From assembly GCF_033115175.1 (NCBI RefSeq), contig NC_084827.1:181580388-181644387 (forward strand): a stretch of 64,000 bases of DNA, in the 5' to 3' direction. The translations under genes were made by a program, and so were the position numbers. This document shows positions 34,601-43,472 of this stretch, piece after piece. The DNA comes from Lepus europaeus (lineage: Eukaryota > Chordata > Mammalia > Lagomorpha > Leporidae). Below the pieces are notes generated by a model that did not search any database, was not told where the DNA came from, and was given only the letters and a program-made list of their open reading frames with translations. How positions within the stretch are numbered: position 1 is the stretch's first letter; each line of letters opens with the position of its first letter.

Positions 34601-37171
34601 AGCTGGTGGCTTAGGTGGGCTGAGCTGGTGTCCCAAGGTGGAACTGAGCTGGTGTCCCGAGGTGGGGCTGAGCTGGTGGCTTAGGTGGGCTGAGCTAGTG
34701 TCCCAGGTGGGGGTGAGCTGGTGTCCCAAGGTGGGCTGAGCTGGTGGCTTGGTGGGCTGAGCTGGTGTCCCAAGGTGGAACTGAGCTGGTGTCCCGAGGC
34801 GGGCTGAGCAGGTGGCTTGGTGGGCTGAGCTGGTGTCCCAAGGCGGGGCTGAGCAGGTGTCCCAAGGTGGGCTGAGCTGGTGGCTTGGTGGGCTGAGCTG
34901 GTGTCCCAAGGTGGGGCTGAGCAGGTGATCCAGGTGGGGTGAGCAGGGGGCTTAGGCGGGCTGAGCAGGGGGCTTAGGCGGGGTGAGGTGGCAGTGGAAG
35001 CTGGCAGCAGCGAGCACCCGAGCAGAGCTGGGCTGTGTCAGCTTGGATCCCGGCAGCCCCCTCTGGCTGCGGAGGGCGGTGGCCCCCGCCTGTGACCCTG
35101 GAGCCCTAGCCGTGTGTCCCACAGCCCTCTCTGGAGCTGTCCTGTCCAGCGCCATGGCTCCAGCCACGCGCAGTCAGAGTTCACTAAGAGGCACAGGCCT
35201 GCTTGTCACCTGCTCACAGGGGCTAACGCCTGCAGCCTGGCCCGGCCAGAGGGGCTGGGAGCCCCAGGGGCTGAGGGCTGGGCAAGGCGGGGTGGGCAGG
35301 GCCCAAGGACCTGCAGAGATGCCCAGCACCTGGGGAAGTAAACAGGCAGGCAGGCTGAAGGGGTTGGGGGTATTGGCTCCGTCACAGCTCAGCCGGTGCT
35401 GCTGGGGGCAGGGGAAGGGGGACAGGGAGCGCGAGTGTCTGGGGCTGCCCAGCCTGCCGGGAGTGGGCGGGAAGGGGCTGGGAGGGCGCTGAGGATGGAG
35501 CCTGAGCTGATGTGGGGAGGAGGGCAGAGCAGAGCCCCCCTCCCCGCCCCACTTCCAAGAGGGCAAAGCCGGCCAGCTGGTGTCCAGCACAAACTTGCCC
35601 TGTCCTGCGTGTGACCCCGCCCCTTCCGCACCCAGGACGGCGGTGGGGGCCCGGGCCCCGCGCAGCAGGCGGCGTGGCGCTACTCGCAGACCCACCAGGC
35701 CATCCTGGGCCCCTTCGGGGAGCTGCTGACCGAGGACGACCTGCTGCACCTGGAGAAACAGATCACGGACCTGCAGCTGCGGCGCCGCTGCCAGGAGTAC
35801 GAGAGCCAGCTGGGCCGGCTGGCGGCCGAGCTGCAGGCCCTGCTGCCCGAGCCCCTGGTCAGCATCACCGTCAACAGCCGCTTCCTGCCCCGGGCGCCCG
35901 GCGCCGAGGGCGAGGAGGCCCCGGCCCTGGCCGGCGTGCTCCAGGGCCCCGCGGAGGCGGCGCCCGGCGGGCAGCCCCTGCCCTTCTGGTGCAATCACAC
36001 CGGCCGCCTGGTGCGTAGCCTGTCCCTGCTGCTGAAGGGCGTGAACGGGCTGGTGCAGGCCGAGGAGACGCCAGGCCCCCAGCCCCCGCAGCCCCCGCAG
36101 CCCCCGCCTAGGGAGGCCCCGGCCGGCGCCCCTCGAAGCGAGGCCCAGCGCGAGATCCAGGAGTGGGGCGTCTCCGTGCACACGCTGCGCGGCAACTTCG
36201 AGTCGGCGCCCGGCCCGCCCTGCGCCTCAGCCCCAGGCCCCTGTGAGCCGGGAGCCGTGCCTGGGCAGTGCCCCCGAGGCTGCTGGGCGGCTCCTCCCCA
36301 GCCCCAGCCCCAGGGCGGGCCGGCCGACGCGGAGGAGGCCAGCGACTCGGGCATCAGCTGCGAGGAGGCGGTGTCAGAGGCGGGCGCGGCCTCCAGCCCG
36401 GACCTGGCCAGCCTGCGCAAGGAGCGCATTGTCACGCTCTTCCTGAGCCACTGGAAGAGGTCGGCCGACACGCCGGCCCTCAAGGCCGCGGCCTGCAGGA
36501 CCCTGGAGGCCCGCCGCGCAGCCGGGGGCCCCCGCGAGCCCCGGCTCAGCCACCTGTGGCAGCAGAGGAGCATCATCGCCCACCTGCTGGGCACCTGGAA
36601 GGCCATCATGGCGCACGTGCCGGCGCGGCAGCTGCGGCGGCTGAGCCGGCAGCCCCGCGGGCCCCTGTCCCCCGAGCAGTTCCTGCCCCACGTGGACGGG
36701 GCGCCCGTGCCCTACGGCAGCCTGTCGCTGGACCTCTTCATGCTGGGCTACTTCCAGCTCCTGGAGTGCGACCTGCCAGCCGAGGAGCGCAAGATGCGCC
36801 ACCTGCTCTGCTTCGAGGTCTTCGAGCACCTGGGCGCCCACGGCTGGGAGGCGGTGCGAGCCTTCCACAAGGCCGTGACCGATGAGGTGGCTGCCGGCCG
36901 CCGTGCCTGGACCGATGGCTTCGAGGACATCAAAGCCCGCTTCTTCGGCTCCGGCCGGGGTCCCGCCTGGGACTCGGAGCCGGGCCGCAAGTCGGGCCTG
37001 ACTCCGCTGGGGCCGCGGCCGCCGGCGCCCGGCCCCGAGCCGGCAGCTCGGTGGCTGGGCTCCGGCTCGCGGTGGGGCAGCTTCAGCAGCGAGGACATCT
37101 GCGGCTACATCGACCGGAGCTTTGCCTTCTGGAAGGAGAAGGAAGCTGAGATGTTCAGCTTCGGGGACTGA
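17265..37171 (+). CDS. ESPNL: Espin-like protein, complete in nine coding exons
   Basis: Ankyrin-repeat protein of hair-cell stereocilia, known as an espin-1 relative carried by class III myosins. Exons: 17265-17558, 18496-18686, 21760-21946, 23906-24088, 27773-27904, 32772-32868, 33387-33490, 33873-34067 and 35636-37171. They give 972 aa, against about 1005 in human. Residues 1-325 hold about nine or ten ankyrin repeats (for example [13 protein letters not shown] and [13 protein letters not shown]). A proline run [12 protein letters not shown] follows near residue 335. Residues 400-460 carry [14 protein letters not shown]. The last exon encodes about 510 residues, with a coiled-coil segment at its start and the ending [17 protein letters not shown]. 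The start at 17265 matches the human MEKQRAL start and has A at -3 and G at +4. An in-frame ATG at 17235 would add ten residues. Confidence 0.95.
18496..18686 (+). CDS. ESPNL: ESPNL coding exon 2
   Basis: Encodes [19 protein letters not shown] and a following ankyrin repeat [14 protein letters not shown]. The acceptor is the tandem CAGTAG (18490-18495) and only the downstream TAG keeps the frame open. The upstream tract is weak in pyrimidines. Donor GTGAGA. Confidence 0.9.
18708..18963 (+). repeat. ESPNL: 64-bp tandem repeat, four copies, beside an ESPNL donor
   Basis: Copies begin at 18708, 18772, 18836 and 18900 with TTGGTGGGGGTGGTGCCCC and end CACCAAGGAGGACC. They differ at only a few bases. 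The array starts 22 bp after the exon 2 donor. Confidence 0.95.
19579..19913 (-). mobile_element. C-SINE, left of a tandem pair
   Basis: T30 head, GACAGGCAGAGTGGATAG, body, ending AACCACGGCGCCGGCC directly against the next copy's T run. It appears to have inserted into the A tail of the right-hand copy. Confidence 0.93.
19914..20229 (-). mobile_element. C-SINE, right of a tandem pair
   Basis: T16 head, GACGGGCAGAATTAGAC, body, ending GAGCCGCGGCGCTGGCC. Same orientation as its neighbour; it shares the tRNA-like end. Confidence 0.93.
21760..21946 (+). CDS. ESPNL: ESPNL coding exon 3
   Basis: Acceptor CCTGCAG, donor GTAAGG. Begins by completing a serine codon and encodes [20 protein letters not shown], then [20 protein letters not shown]: two further ankyrin repeats. 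Confidence 0.95.
22650..22895 (+). mobile_element. L2 LINE 3'-end fossil
   Basis: Matches the typical L2 tail: GCCTCAGGGCCTTTGCATG, then GAGGACAGGGGCCTTGTCC and the ending GTGTTCACTGGATGGATGA. Ancient copy in an ESPNL intron. Confidence 0.75.
23906..24088 (+). CDS. ESPNL: ESPNL coding exon 4
   Basis: 61 codons, phase 0 at both ends. Encodes [40 protein letters not shown] and AENGHME. Acceptor CCCCAG, donor GTAGGG. Confidence 0.95.
24150..24245 (-). mobile_element. MIR fragment
   Basis: Reversed MIR-like block with GGCTCAGAGGCACTGAG, CCCAAGGCCAAGTGGCAGG and ATCCAAACTCC. Diverged. Confidence 0.5.
25255..25512 (+). mobile_element. Diverged C-SINE
   Basis: Forward copy with CAGCTCCCTGCTGCTGCCCC, GGGAATGAACCAGCAGGTGG and the ending CTCTGCCTTTCAAAAAGG. 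The head is unclear. Confidence 0.7.
25790..26215 (+). mobile_element. C-SINE enlarged by an internal minisatellite
   Basis: Forward copy. The first half is replaced by the 38-bp array at 25824-25993. The second half is normal (CATTCCAGCTCCCTGCTAAC to GATAGATAAACG). The repeated unit is itself the GGTTCAGCCCCGGCTCCAC segment of the SINE head. Confidence 0.8.
25824..25993 (+). repeat. 38-bp minisatellite inside a SINE, about 4.5 copies
   Basis: Unit GGGTGCCGGGTTCAGCCCCG plus GCTCCACCTCCCACGTCG. Copies are almost identical; the first and last have one or two changes. Confidence 0.93.
26690..27310 (-). mobile_element. L1 fragment in reverse, split by a SINE
   Basis: GCTAATGTTTTGTTGAGGAT before the SINE and AACTTGGCCTATAATGTCCC after it follow the order of reversed L1 ORF2. 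AT-rich against a GC-rich intron. The similar AT-rich stretch at 26240-26345 may be part of the same copy. Confidence 0.6.
26861..27200 (-). mobile_element. Full-length C-SINE inside the L1 fragment
   Basis: Poly-T head, GATTTATTTATTTATTTG, body, ending CCACAGCACTGGTCCT. Target duplication GGTCTATTTATTCTT (26846-26860) and GGTCTATTATTCTT (27201-27214). Confidence 0.93.
27345..27412 (-). mobile_element. C-SINE head fragment
   Basis: AAAAATTCATTTGAAAGGCAG followed by a GA-rich stretch. The rest of the SINE is not recognisable beyond 27412. Confidence 0.6.
27773..27904 (+). CDS. ESPNL: ESPNL coding exon 5
   Basis: 44 codons ending the ankyrin array: [20 protein letters not shown] and then [16 protein letters not shown]. 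Acceptor CCCACAG, donor GTAAGG. Confidence 0.94.
30010..30062 (+). mobile_element. MIR fragment
   Basis: CTCGGTCTTCTTGTCTGTAG plus AGTGGGG resembles the MIR 'CCTCATCTGTAAAATGGGG' end. Confidence 0.5.
30105..30190 (-). mobile_element. MIR fragment
   Basis: CATTTTACAGACGGGGAAAC, then GGAGGCCTGAGAGAGCC: the reversed MIR end, in opposite orientation to the fragment at 30010. Confidence 0.6.
32772..32868 (+). CDS. ESPNL: ESPNL coding exon 6, proline-rich
   Basis: Encodes [17 protein letters not shown], a profilin/SH3-type proline run, then a serine- and glutamate-rich tail. Ends in phase 1 before GTGTCA. The acceptor is the tandem CAGCAG (32766-32771). Using the upstream CAG would add one glutamine in frame. 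Confidence 0.88.
32935..33085 (+). repeat. GT-rich low-complexity stretch
   Basis: Degenerate TG repeats (GTGTGCATGTGTGTGTGTC and similar) in ESPNL intron 6, starting about 70 bp after the exon 6 donor. Confidence 0.7.
33387..33490 (+). CDS. ESPNL: ESPNL coding exon 7
   Basis: Starts CT, completing an alanine codon from exon 6, and ends ACG before GTGCGT. Encodes [19 protein letters not shown] and the following [11 protein letters not shown]. The sequence is low-complexity and poorly conserved, but it aligns with the human LSPAWPG segment as I recall it, and the phase fits on both sides. Confidence 0.8.
33873..34067 (+). CDS. ESPNL: ESPNL coding exon 8
   Basis: 65 codons, phase 0 at both ends, acceptor GCACAG. 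Encodes [20 protein letters not shown] and [18 protein letters not shown], a motif strongly conserved among espin-like proteins. Confidence 0.93.
34474..34995 (+). repeat. ESPNL: Minisatellite of about 45-bp composite units in ESPNL intron 8
   Basis: Alternating half-units GAGGTGGGGGTGAGCTGG + TGTCCC and TTAGGTGGGCTGAGCTGG + TGGC, with length variation. About 22 half-units. The reverse strand stays open as a proline/serine frame, which I treat as an artefact. Confidence 0.93.
35636..37171 (+). CDS. ESPNL: ESPNL coding exon 9 (last, 1.5 kb)
   Basis: Acceptor ACCCAG. Open for 511 codons plus TGA at 37169-37171. Begins with a glycine-rich linker, then [18 protein letters not shown] and a leucine/arginine helix ([18 protein letters not shown]), a proline-rich middle and a conserved C-terminal globular part. 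Very GC-rich, which leaves long shadow frames open on both strands. Confidence 0.95.
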   Translation, partial: DGGGGPGPAQQAAWRYSQTHQAILGPFGELLTEDDLLHLEKQITDLQLRRRCQEYESQLGRLAAELQALLPEPLVSITVNSRFLPRAPGAEGEEAPALAGVLQGPAEAAPGGQPLPFWCNHTGRLVRSLSLLLKGVNGLVQAEETPGPQPPQPPQPPPREAPAGAPRSEAQREIQEWGVSVHTLRGNFESAPGPPCASAPGPCEPGAVPGQCPRGCWAAPPQPQPQGGPADAEEASDSGISCEEAVSEAGAASSPDLASLRKERIVTLFLSHWKRSADTPALKAAACRTLEARRAAGGPREPRLSHLWQQRSIIAHLLGTWKAIMAHVPARQLRRLSRQPRGPLSPEQFLPHVDGAPVPYGSLSLDLFMLGYFQLLECDLPAEERKMRHLLCFEVFEHLGAHGWEAVRAFHKAVTDEVAAGRRAWTDGFEDIKARFFGSGRGPAWDSEPGRKSGLTPLGPRPPAPGPEPAARWLGSGSRWGSFSSEDICGYIDRSFAFWKEKEAEMFSFGD

Positions 37172-39440
37172 CTGGGGCCTCTTCCTTTCTCTCGCCTGGT
37201 GGCCAGGGCAAGGCTGGCCGGGGCCTGCTCACAAGGTCCTCTGGGCGGGGGCTCAGCCACCCACCCCGCTCACACCGCCTCGCTCCCTGTGTCCACCCTG
37301 CAGCCAGGGGCTGCCGTCCCGGCCTGGCCCTCTGGGGCCATCCCCTGGGCACCTGGGACACCAGCCTCCTCCGCCTCCCCTCCCTCCCCAGCCCTGCACT
37401 GCCCGGCACCCTGTCCGTCGGTTCCCTGCTGCTGGCCCTGAGGCTCGGTCTGCCTTCCACTGTCCAGCAGAGCCTGGGCCGGCAGCCCTGGGCCCTCCTG
37501 CCACCACCTGTCTTGGTGACTTGGGCCACAACCCGGCCCCTCCCACACTTCTCTTTTCCGTCTGGGGACAGTGGAGGGGACAGGACTCAATGGGCCTCTG
37601 GTCAGACCAGGTGGGGCCGGGCTGCCCGGGTCTCCAGGCCAGGAGAGGGCCTTTGGGAGGGGACCCTGCTCCAGGGCACTCAGAGATGTGGCTGCCCGGC
37701 CCACAGCTGCCAGCACCTCCCAGGGCCACAGGACAGACGGGCTGCATGTGGTCCTTAGAGAGTGCCCCCCTCTCAGAGGCCAGCCGCCGGCCCCCAGGGA
37801 CAGCCCACAACAGGGTGGGACACATGGGCTGCACCTTGATGAGCACTTGACTGTCCCTGGGGCAGCCCTCACCCACGTGGGCAGAGGGTGCCGTGGGGTT
37901 GTGTGCAGCGTCACGTGAGCTGGGCACTCACTGTGCAGTGTGGCTTGTCCCCTGCTCCCGGTGGCCGTCAGGAGGGTGGGCCACCACCCAGGCTGTGGGG
38001 TCCAGGAGGGCTGGGCCGAGGGAACGTTGGGGAGGGGCTGCGAGTGTGAGCCAGCCTTGACGGACAATGAGGGAGTGGGACAGAGGTAGTTGGGGCAGGG
38101 ACAGGCCCCCTCGGGAGTCCCCTGCTGCGTCTCCCACTGCTGCTGGGGAGAGGGGAGCCCCGGTTCCTGGGCGCTGTCAGAGCAAGGAGGGGGTGCTCCC
38201 AGGGAGATACGGAGTCGGGAGAGGCGTTGGGCGGTCAGGGCTGGCAGGCCCGCAGGGCAGTGTGGTCAGCCAGTGCCTGGTGGCTGTCCTCCAAGGGCCT
38301 GCTTGCAGTGGGCTGGCCAGGGGCCGGGCTCCCCTGGATTCCTCCTGCTGGGGACACTCGCCATGGAGCACCTGCACCTGCTAAAGACCCCCTACCTGGC
38401 TGACCCTCACCCTGCCAGAGCGCCAGGACGGCAGCCCAGGCCCACCGAGCCCGTACAGGGTACAGGGGAGTCCGTGGTCTGCCTGCCCCGGGGGGGTGTG
38501 GACAGGTCCCCCGTGTCCACTGGGGGCCGTGGGCATCTCAGACAGCCAGAGGGTAGGTTCTGCCACGCAGGGTGCCCACGAGAGCGTCCCGGATGGCCTC
38601 TCTTGGTCGTTGAGGGGGGTCCTGGCTCTTGGCTGTAACCTGCACCCAATAGAGGAGGATGAAGGGTCCACTGGGCACAGCCACTGCCCGGGCTGGCAGG
38701 GGACTGGGGAGCCCTGCGGTGGGAGTGTCAGAGTGGACACTCCGGTGTCTCCTGGAGCCCCCTTGCTGGACAGGGGGTTCCAAGGCCCTGCAAAGGAGGT
38801 GACCGGTGTTGGCAGCAAGCACAGAGCCTGACCTCCCGTCGCTCCCGGGCGGGGGGGGCTCCTCACCAGGTCAGGGCGCCCCCCCAGGCTCGGGCAGCCC
38901 CTCCACAGACCCCAAGCCTCATGTTCCCAGCTCGGGGGCAGCCCACAAGCTCCTAGGCCCCAGGGGGACTTGGAGATGGGGGGGTGCTGGGCAGGGGGTA
39001 AGGTGGAGGCTGCTTGGGGGAGCCGCCCTGGGGATTCTGGGAAAATTGCTCTCTTAGCAGCCTGAGAGCCCGAACAGGCCGGGGCCAGTGTGCGAGGCCA
39101 CACTTGGGCTGCAGGGGCTGCGTGCTGCCTGTCCATCTGCGGTCCCGAGGCCCCGAGGCCATGGAGCCCCTTTCTGTGCCCCCGGAGGCCTTGGACCTCA
39201 GCGAGGGGCCGGGAGCACCCGGGAGAAAGGAGGCCCTGGCCCCACCCATGGGCATGCAGGCTTCCTCACGAGCACAGCCAGCACCCTGAGGCCACCCAGC
39301 GGGCTTTGTGAGGTTCATGCAAAGAGGAAAGTGAGCGAGGGCAGCAGGGACGCCAGCCTCCTCCAGGCAGCCACGGCATCCACCCCGCCCACCGCGATGT
39401 CCCTCAGAATGAGGCAGGGGCCGTGGACAGCACCCCGACT
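37172..39440 (+). other. ESPNL 3' side, no poly(A) signal or repeat recognised
   Basis: GC-rich sequence after the ESPNL stop. I found no AATAAA or ATTAAA here, so the ESPNL transcript end cannot be placed. Confidence 0.5.
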
Positions 39441-39446
39441 GGGCGA

Positions 39447-40940
39447 CACGGGTGACGTGACTGGGTGACACAGGGTGACGTGACTGGGTGACACAGGGTG
39501 ACGTGACTGGGCGATACAGGGTGATGTGACTGGGCGACAGGGGTGACGTGACTGGGTGATGGGGTGACATGACTGGGTGACACAGGGTGGCGTGACTGGG
39601 TGATAGGGTGACATGACTGGGTGATACAGGGTGATGCTGACTGGGTGACACGGGTGACGTGACTGGGCGATACAGGGTGATGTGACTGGGCGACTCGGGT
39701 GACGTGACTGGGTGATACAGGGTGACGTGACTGGGTGATACAGGGTGATGTGACTGGGTGATACAGGGTGACGTGACTGGGTGATACAGGGTGATGTGAC
39801 TGGGCAATACAGGGTGACATGACTAGGTGACACAGGGTGACGTGACTGGGTGATACAGGGTGATGTGACTGGGTGATAGGGTGACATGACTGGGTGATAC
39901 AGGGTGATGCTGACTGGGTGACACGGGTGACGTGACTGGGTGATGGGGTGACATGACTGGGTGACACAGGGTGATGTGACTGGGTGACAGGGGTGATGTG
40001 TCTGGGTGATGGGGTGACATGACTGGGTGACACAGGGTGGCGTGACTGGGTGATAGGGTGACATGACTGGGTGATACAGGGTGATGCTGACTGGGTGACA
40101 CGGGTGACGTGACTGGGTGATACAGGGTGATGTGACTGGGCGACAGGGGTGACGTGACTGGGTGATGGGGTGACATGACTGGGTGACACAGGGTGGCGTG
40201 ACTGGGTGATAGGGTGACATGACTGGGTGATACAGGGTGATGCTGACTGGGTGACACGGGTGACGTGACTGGGTGACAGGGGTGATGTGTCTGGGTGATG
40301 GGGTGACATGACTGGGTGACACAGGGTGATGTGACTGGGTGATACAGAGTGACGTGACTGGGCGACGGGGGTGACGTGACTGGGTGATAGGGTGACATGA
40401 CTGGGTGACAGGGTGACGTGACTGGGTGATACAGGGTGATGTGACTGGGCGACAGGGGTGACGTAACTGGGTGATGGGGTGACATGACTGGGTGACACAG
40501 GGTGACGTGACTGGGTGACACAGGGTGACGTGACTGGGTGATACAGGGTGATGCTGAATGGGTGACATGGGTGACGTGACTGGGTGATACAGGGTGATGT
40601 TGACTGGGCGACGGGGTGATGTGACTGGGTGACAGGGTGACGAGACGGGGTGACAGGGGTGACATGACTGGGCGACGGATGACGTGACTGGGTGACATGG
40701 GGTGATGTGACTGGGCGACACGGGTGACATGACTGGGTGACGGGGGTGACGTGACTGGGTGATACAGGGTGATGCTGACTGGGTGACGGGGTGATGTGAC
40801 TGGGTGATGGGGTGACATGACTGGGTGATAGGGTGACGTGATTGGGTGACACAGGGTGATGTGACTGGGTGACAGGGGTGATGTGACTTGGTGACGGGTG
40901 ACGTGACTGGGTGATGGGGGTGACGTGACTGGGCGATGGA
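39447..40940 (+). repeat. 1.5-kb minisatellite with higher-order structure
   Basis: Unit of 20-24 bp around GTGACGTGACTGGGTGA, followed by TACAGG, TGGGG, CACAGG or ACAGG. About 65 units. A larger block (GGTGGCGTGACTGGGTGATAG onward) recurs near 39587, 40037 and 40193. The reverse strand is open for over 400 codons only because the unit lacks stops. Confidence 0.96.
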
Positions 40941-41387
40941 GGTTGCAGCTCCAGCTCCTGCTCGGCCTGCATGTCAGGGGTGCCCTGGAGGCGTGTGGGG
41001 AGGCTGTGGGGCCCTGCCCAGCCCAGCCAAAAGTGACTGCGGTTGGGACAAAGGCTTGGTGCAACCTGACCGGACACTCTCAGCGGAAGCAGGAGGCTGG
41101 CGCAGCTCAGGGTGAGCGTGGCTCCAGGAGACTGGAAGCGGGGGCCGCTGGTCATGCAGCCACCGGTCACGCAGCCGCCGACACCTGCTCCGGCCCGGGA
41201 GGGCGAGCCAGGCTGGTCGTTCAGGGAGGTCGCGGCGAAGCAGGCACCCACCGGGCAAGCTGGACCCGACCCCGAGTGTGCCCGGGCAGGTCCACCGCTC
41301 AGGCTACGGGCGCGACTCCTCACAGCCCAGACAGCAGCGGCCGGGCTCGGCGGGGGCTGGGTGGAGGCCCAGAGGGTCGGAACACGC

Positions 41388-41497
41388 GAGGGGCTCCAAA
41401 AGTCCCTGGAAAATGTGCACGGATTTCACAGTTGTCTGCACCAACATAAACTTACTCCTTAATTCAATTTCCCACAAACACTTTGACATTCCCCTCA
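41388..41497. mobile_element. Undivided copy of the MITE-like element
   Basis: About 110 bp. The left end GAGGGGCTCCAAAAGT and the complement of the right end, GAGGGGAATGTCAAAGT, match as an imperfect terminal inverted repeat. Internal sequence (TTTCACAGTTGTCTGCACC, ATAAACTTACTCCTTAATTC) matches the split copy at 826-1255. Confidence 0.7.
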
Positions 41498-41877
41498 TTT
41501 TGGGGGGAGGATAAGACCTTGAGGCAGGCACCCCGAGCCCCAACAATTCTCGGAAGAGGAGATGTTGTGGCTGGGCCAGGCCGGCCAGCCCAGCAGAGCA
41601 CGTGGCCGTCCGGCAGCCTGGGCCAGCAAGGAGACGGCTGCCCCCACGCCGAGTGTCCCTCTGTGCGTGGCTGGGTTGTTCTTAAATGACTGCACATTTT
41701 AACGTGAGGGTTTTACTCAGGCTGATCTGGGACAGGGACCGCAGAGGTGACGCACCGTCATTGTCATCGTCCCTTCCGACTCCGGCAAGTAGCTGTGTCC
41801 CCACCGAGGTGAAAAGCAAAAGCACGTTTCACATGCTGACCAGAGCAGGAGTGCCCAGGACAGAGCAGCACGTGATG

Positions 41878-41980
41878 AAGGGACACACACACACACACAC
41901 GGGCATGCACACAACATGCACTCACACATGTGTGCACACCCATGCACGCACACGGACACGCGCACACACGCACGCATGGT
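41878..41980 (+). repeat. CA-rich microsatellite
   Basis: (CA)n with interspersed CATG and CGCACG steps, about 100 bp. Confidence 0.85.
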
Positions 41981-42912
41981 GACATCGTCCTCTGCTGACG
42001 GCCATTGCCTTTCTCGGGGGGGGTTTGTGCTTCACGTCTTCCGTGTTTTCCAAAATGAACAAGCATTATTTTTATCGTCTTGAACAGAAACTGCACCCCG
42101 GGAGCCTGTGTCACTGAGGATCCCAGCTGAGCCCCTGGTGTCGGGTTTCGCCCGAGGCGCTGGGTCCCAGCTCCCCTGCAGGCTTGGCACAGCACTGCGC
42201 CTGCCCAGAGCCAGCTCCCGGCGACAGCAGCCGCGGCAGCCCCTGTCCTCGCTCCCCCCAGACCAGTGCATGAACCCTCCGTGTGCCGCCAGCAGCGGGG
42301 ACGGTGGACAACCCGACCCCTCTGTTCCCGGCTCCAGCTCCCGTCCCACGGCGCTCCTGGACACGTGACACTTGAGGACATCCCTGGGCAGCCCCAAAGT
42401 TGGAGGAAGTCCTGGGGCTGAGCGAGCAGGGGCAGGGCTGGCCACAGCTGCGCTGGATTTGGGGGAGGAGTGGAAGGGAGGCTGGAAGCGCTTTGCAACC
42501 TTGCAATTGGCTCACGGTCACTGTGACATGTGCACGAGGACGCGCCTACGGGAGTGGGCACCGCGGTCCCCAGCTCCCAGCCGTTGCCCCAGCGGCTGGT
42601 GGGGCAGGAGTGTGTGAGCCGGCGCCTGGCTGTCCAGACACCCCAACACCCTCAGAGCAGGCCCCTGGGGTCTGGAAGCACAGCCAATGCCCAGGGGGCA
42701 CAGGGAGGCCACAGTCAGGCTGGGCTGCACCCGGAAGTGCATCTGTGGGTGATGGAAGAGAAGCTGAGAGGTGAGGCCCCCCAGGCCGCTGTGTCTGACC
42801 CTTGGTCTGAGGAATGCCCGGAGGCACCCCTCAGCCGCGCTCATAGCTGGTGGTGACGCCCCTGTGACTGCTGGGCCCAGCGCCGTGCCACAGGCCCCGA
42901 GCCATGGTGGCC

Positions 42913-42922
42913 GTATTTTTAG
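42913..42922. promoter_or_regulatory. MEF2-like A/T motif upstream of KLHL30
   Basis: GTATTTTTAG differs from the MEF2 consensus YTA(A/T)4TAR only at the first base. It lies in an otherwise GC-rich region, 2.1 kb before the KLHL30 start. Function not shown. Confidence 0.3.
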
Positions 42923-43462
42923 ATGACCCTGTTTCTTCGCCGTCTTTGGCACTCACGTCGAGTGTGGCCTCCAGGGCAGCGCTGGGGCCACGCCGTGGTC
43001 GTGATACCCCAGAAGGTGGCCCGGGATCTCCCATCCCTGCACCAGCTTGGCAGGGGGCCCGGGCACCCCTCTTGCCCCAGGGCAGCCCCCACCGCCCAGC
43101 CCCCGGCTTGGAAAGACTTCGTGATCAGCCTGCCACTACTCACGGTGCTGCTTTTCCCAACGGCCCGAGAACCAGAGGCCACCTCCGTCCCCCAGGCCAG
43201 CACGTGTCGGGGGTCAGGGGTCCAACCGGGACTGGGGTCCCCGCGAGCCCCCAGGTCCCCAGCACAGGCTCCCCTGCCCCACCTCGCCGTCTCCCCAGAG
43301 GGGCAGAACCCCGCCCTGCCCAGCTTGTCCTGGTCCTCGGGAAGGACCTCAGGCCTCCCCCACCCCCGCCGAGAGTGGCCTGGCCAGTGGGGCCTTCAGA
43401 GCAGACAGCCTGGGCGGAGCCTCGCCTCCCTCCTCCCTGGACCCCCCCATGCAGACTGGTGG

Positions 43463-43472
43463 CTAAAAATAC
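43463..43472. promoter_or_regulatory. MEF2-like A/T motif upstream of KLHL30
   Basis: CTAAAAATAC differs from the MEF2 consensus only at the last base. A CArG-like GCAAATATGG follows at 43732-43741. Could belong to a muscle promoter of KLHL30; not shown. Confidence 0.3.

Noticed and set aside
35174-36181. 335-codon reverse frame opposite ESPNL exon 9
   Set aside because: Shadow of the conserved ESPNL frame on the other strand. The protein-level similarity is on the + strand.
39315-41323. Very long reverse-strand frames (471 and 639 codons) rich in HPVSPSHVT repeats
   Set aside because: They are the reverse translation of the minisatellite at 39447-40940. The units lack stop codons, so frames stay open by chance; no start context, splice structure or conserved domain.
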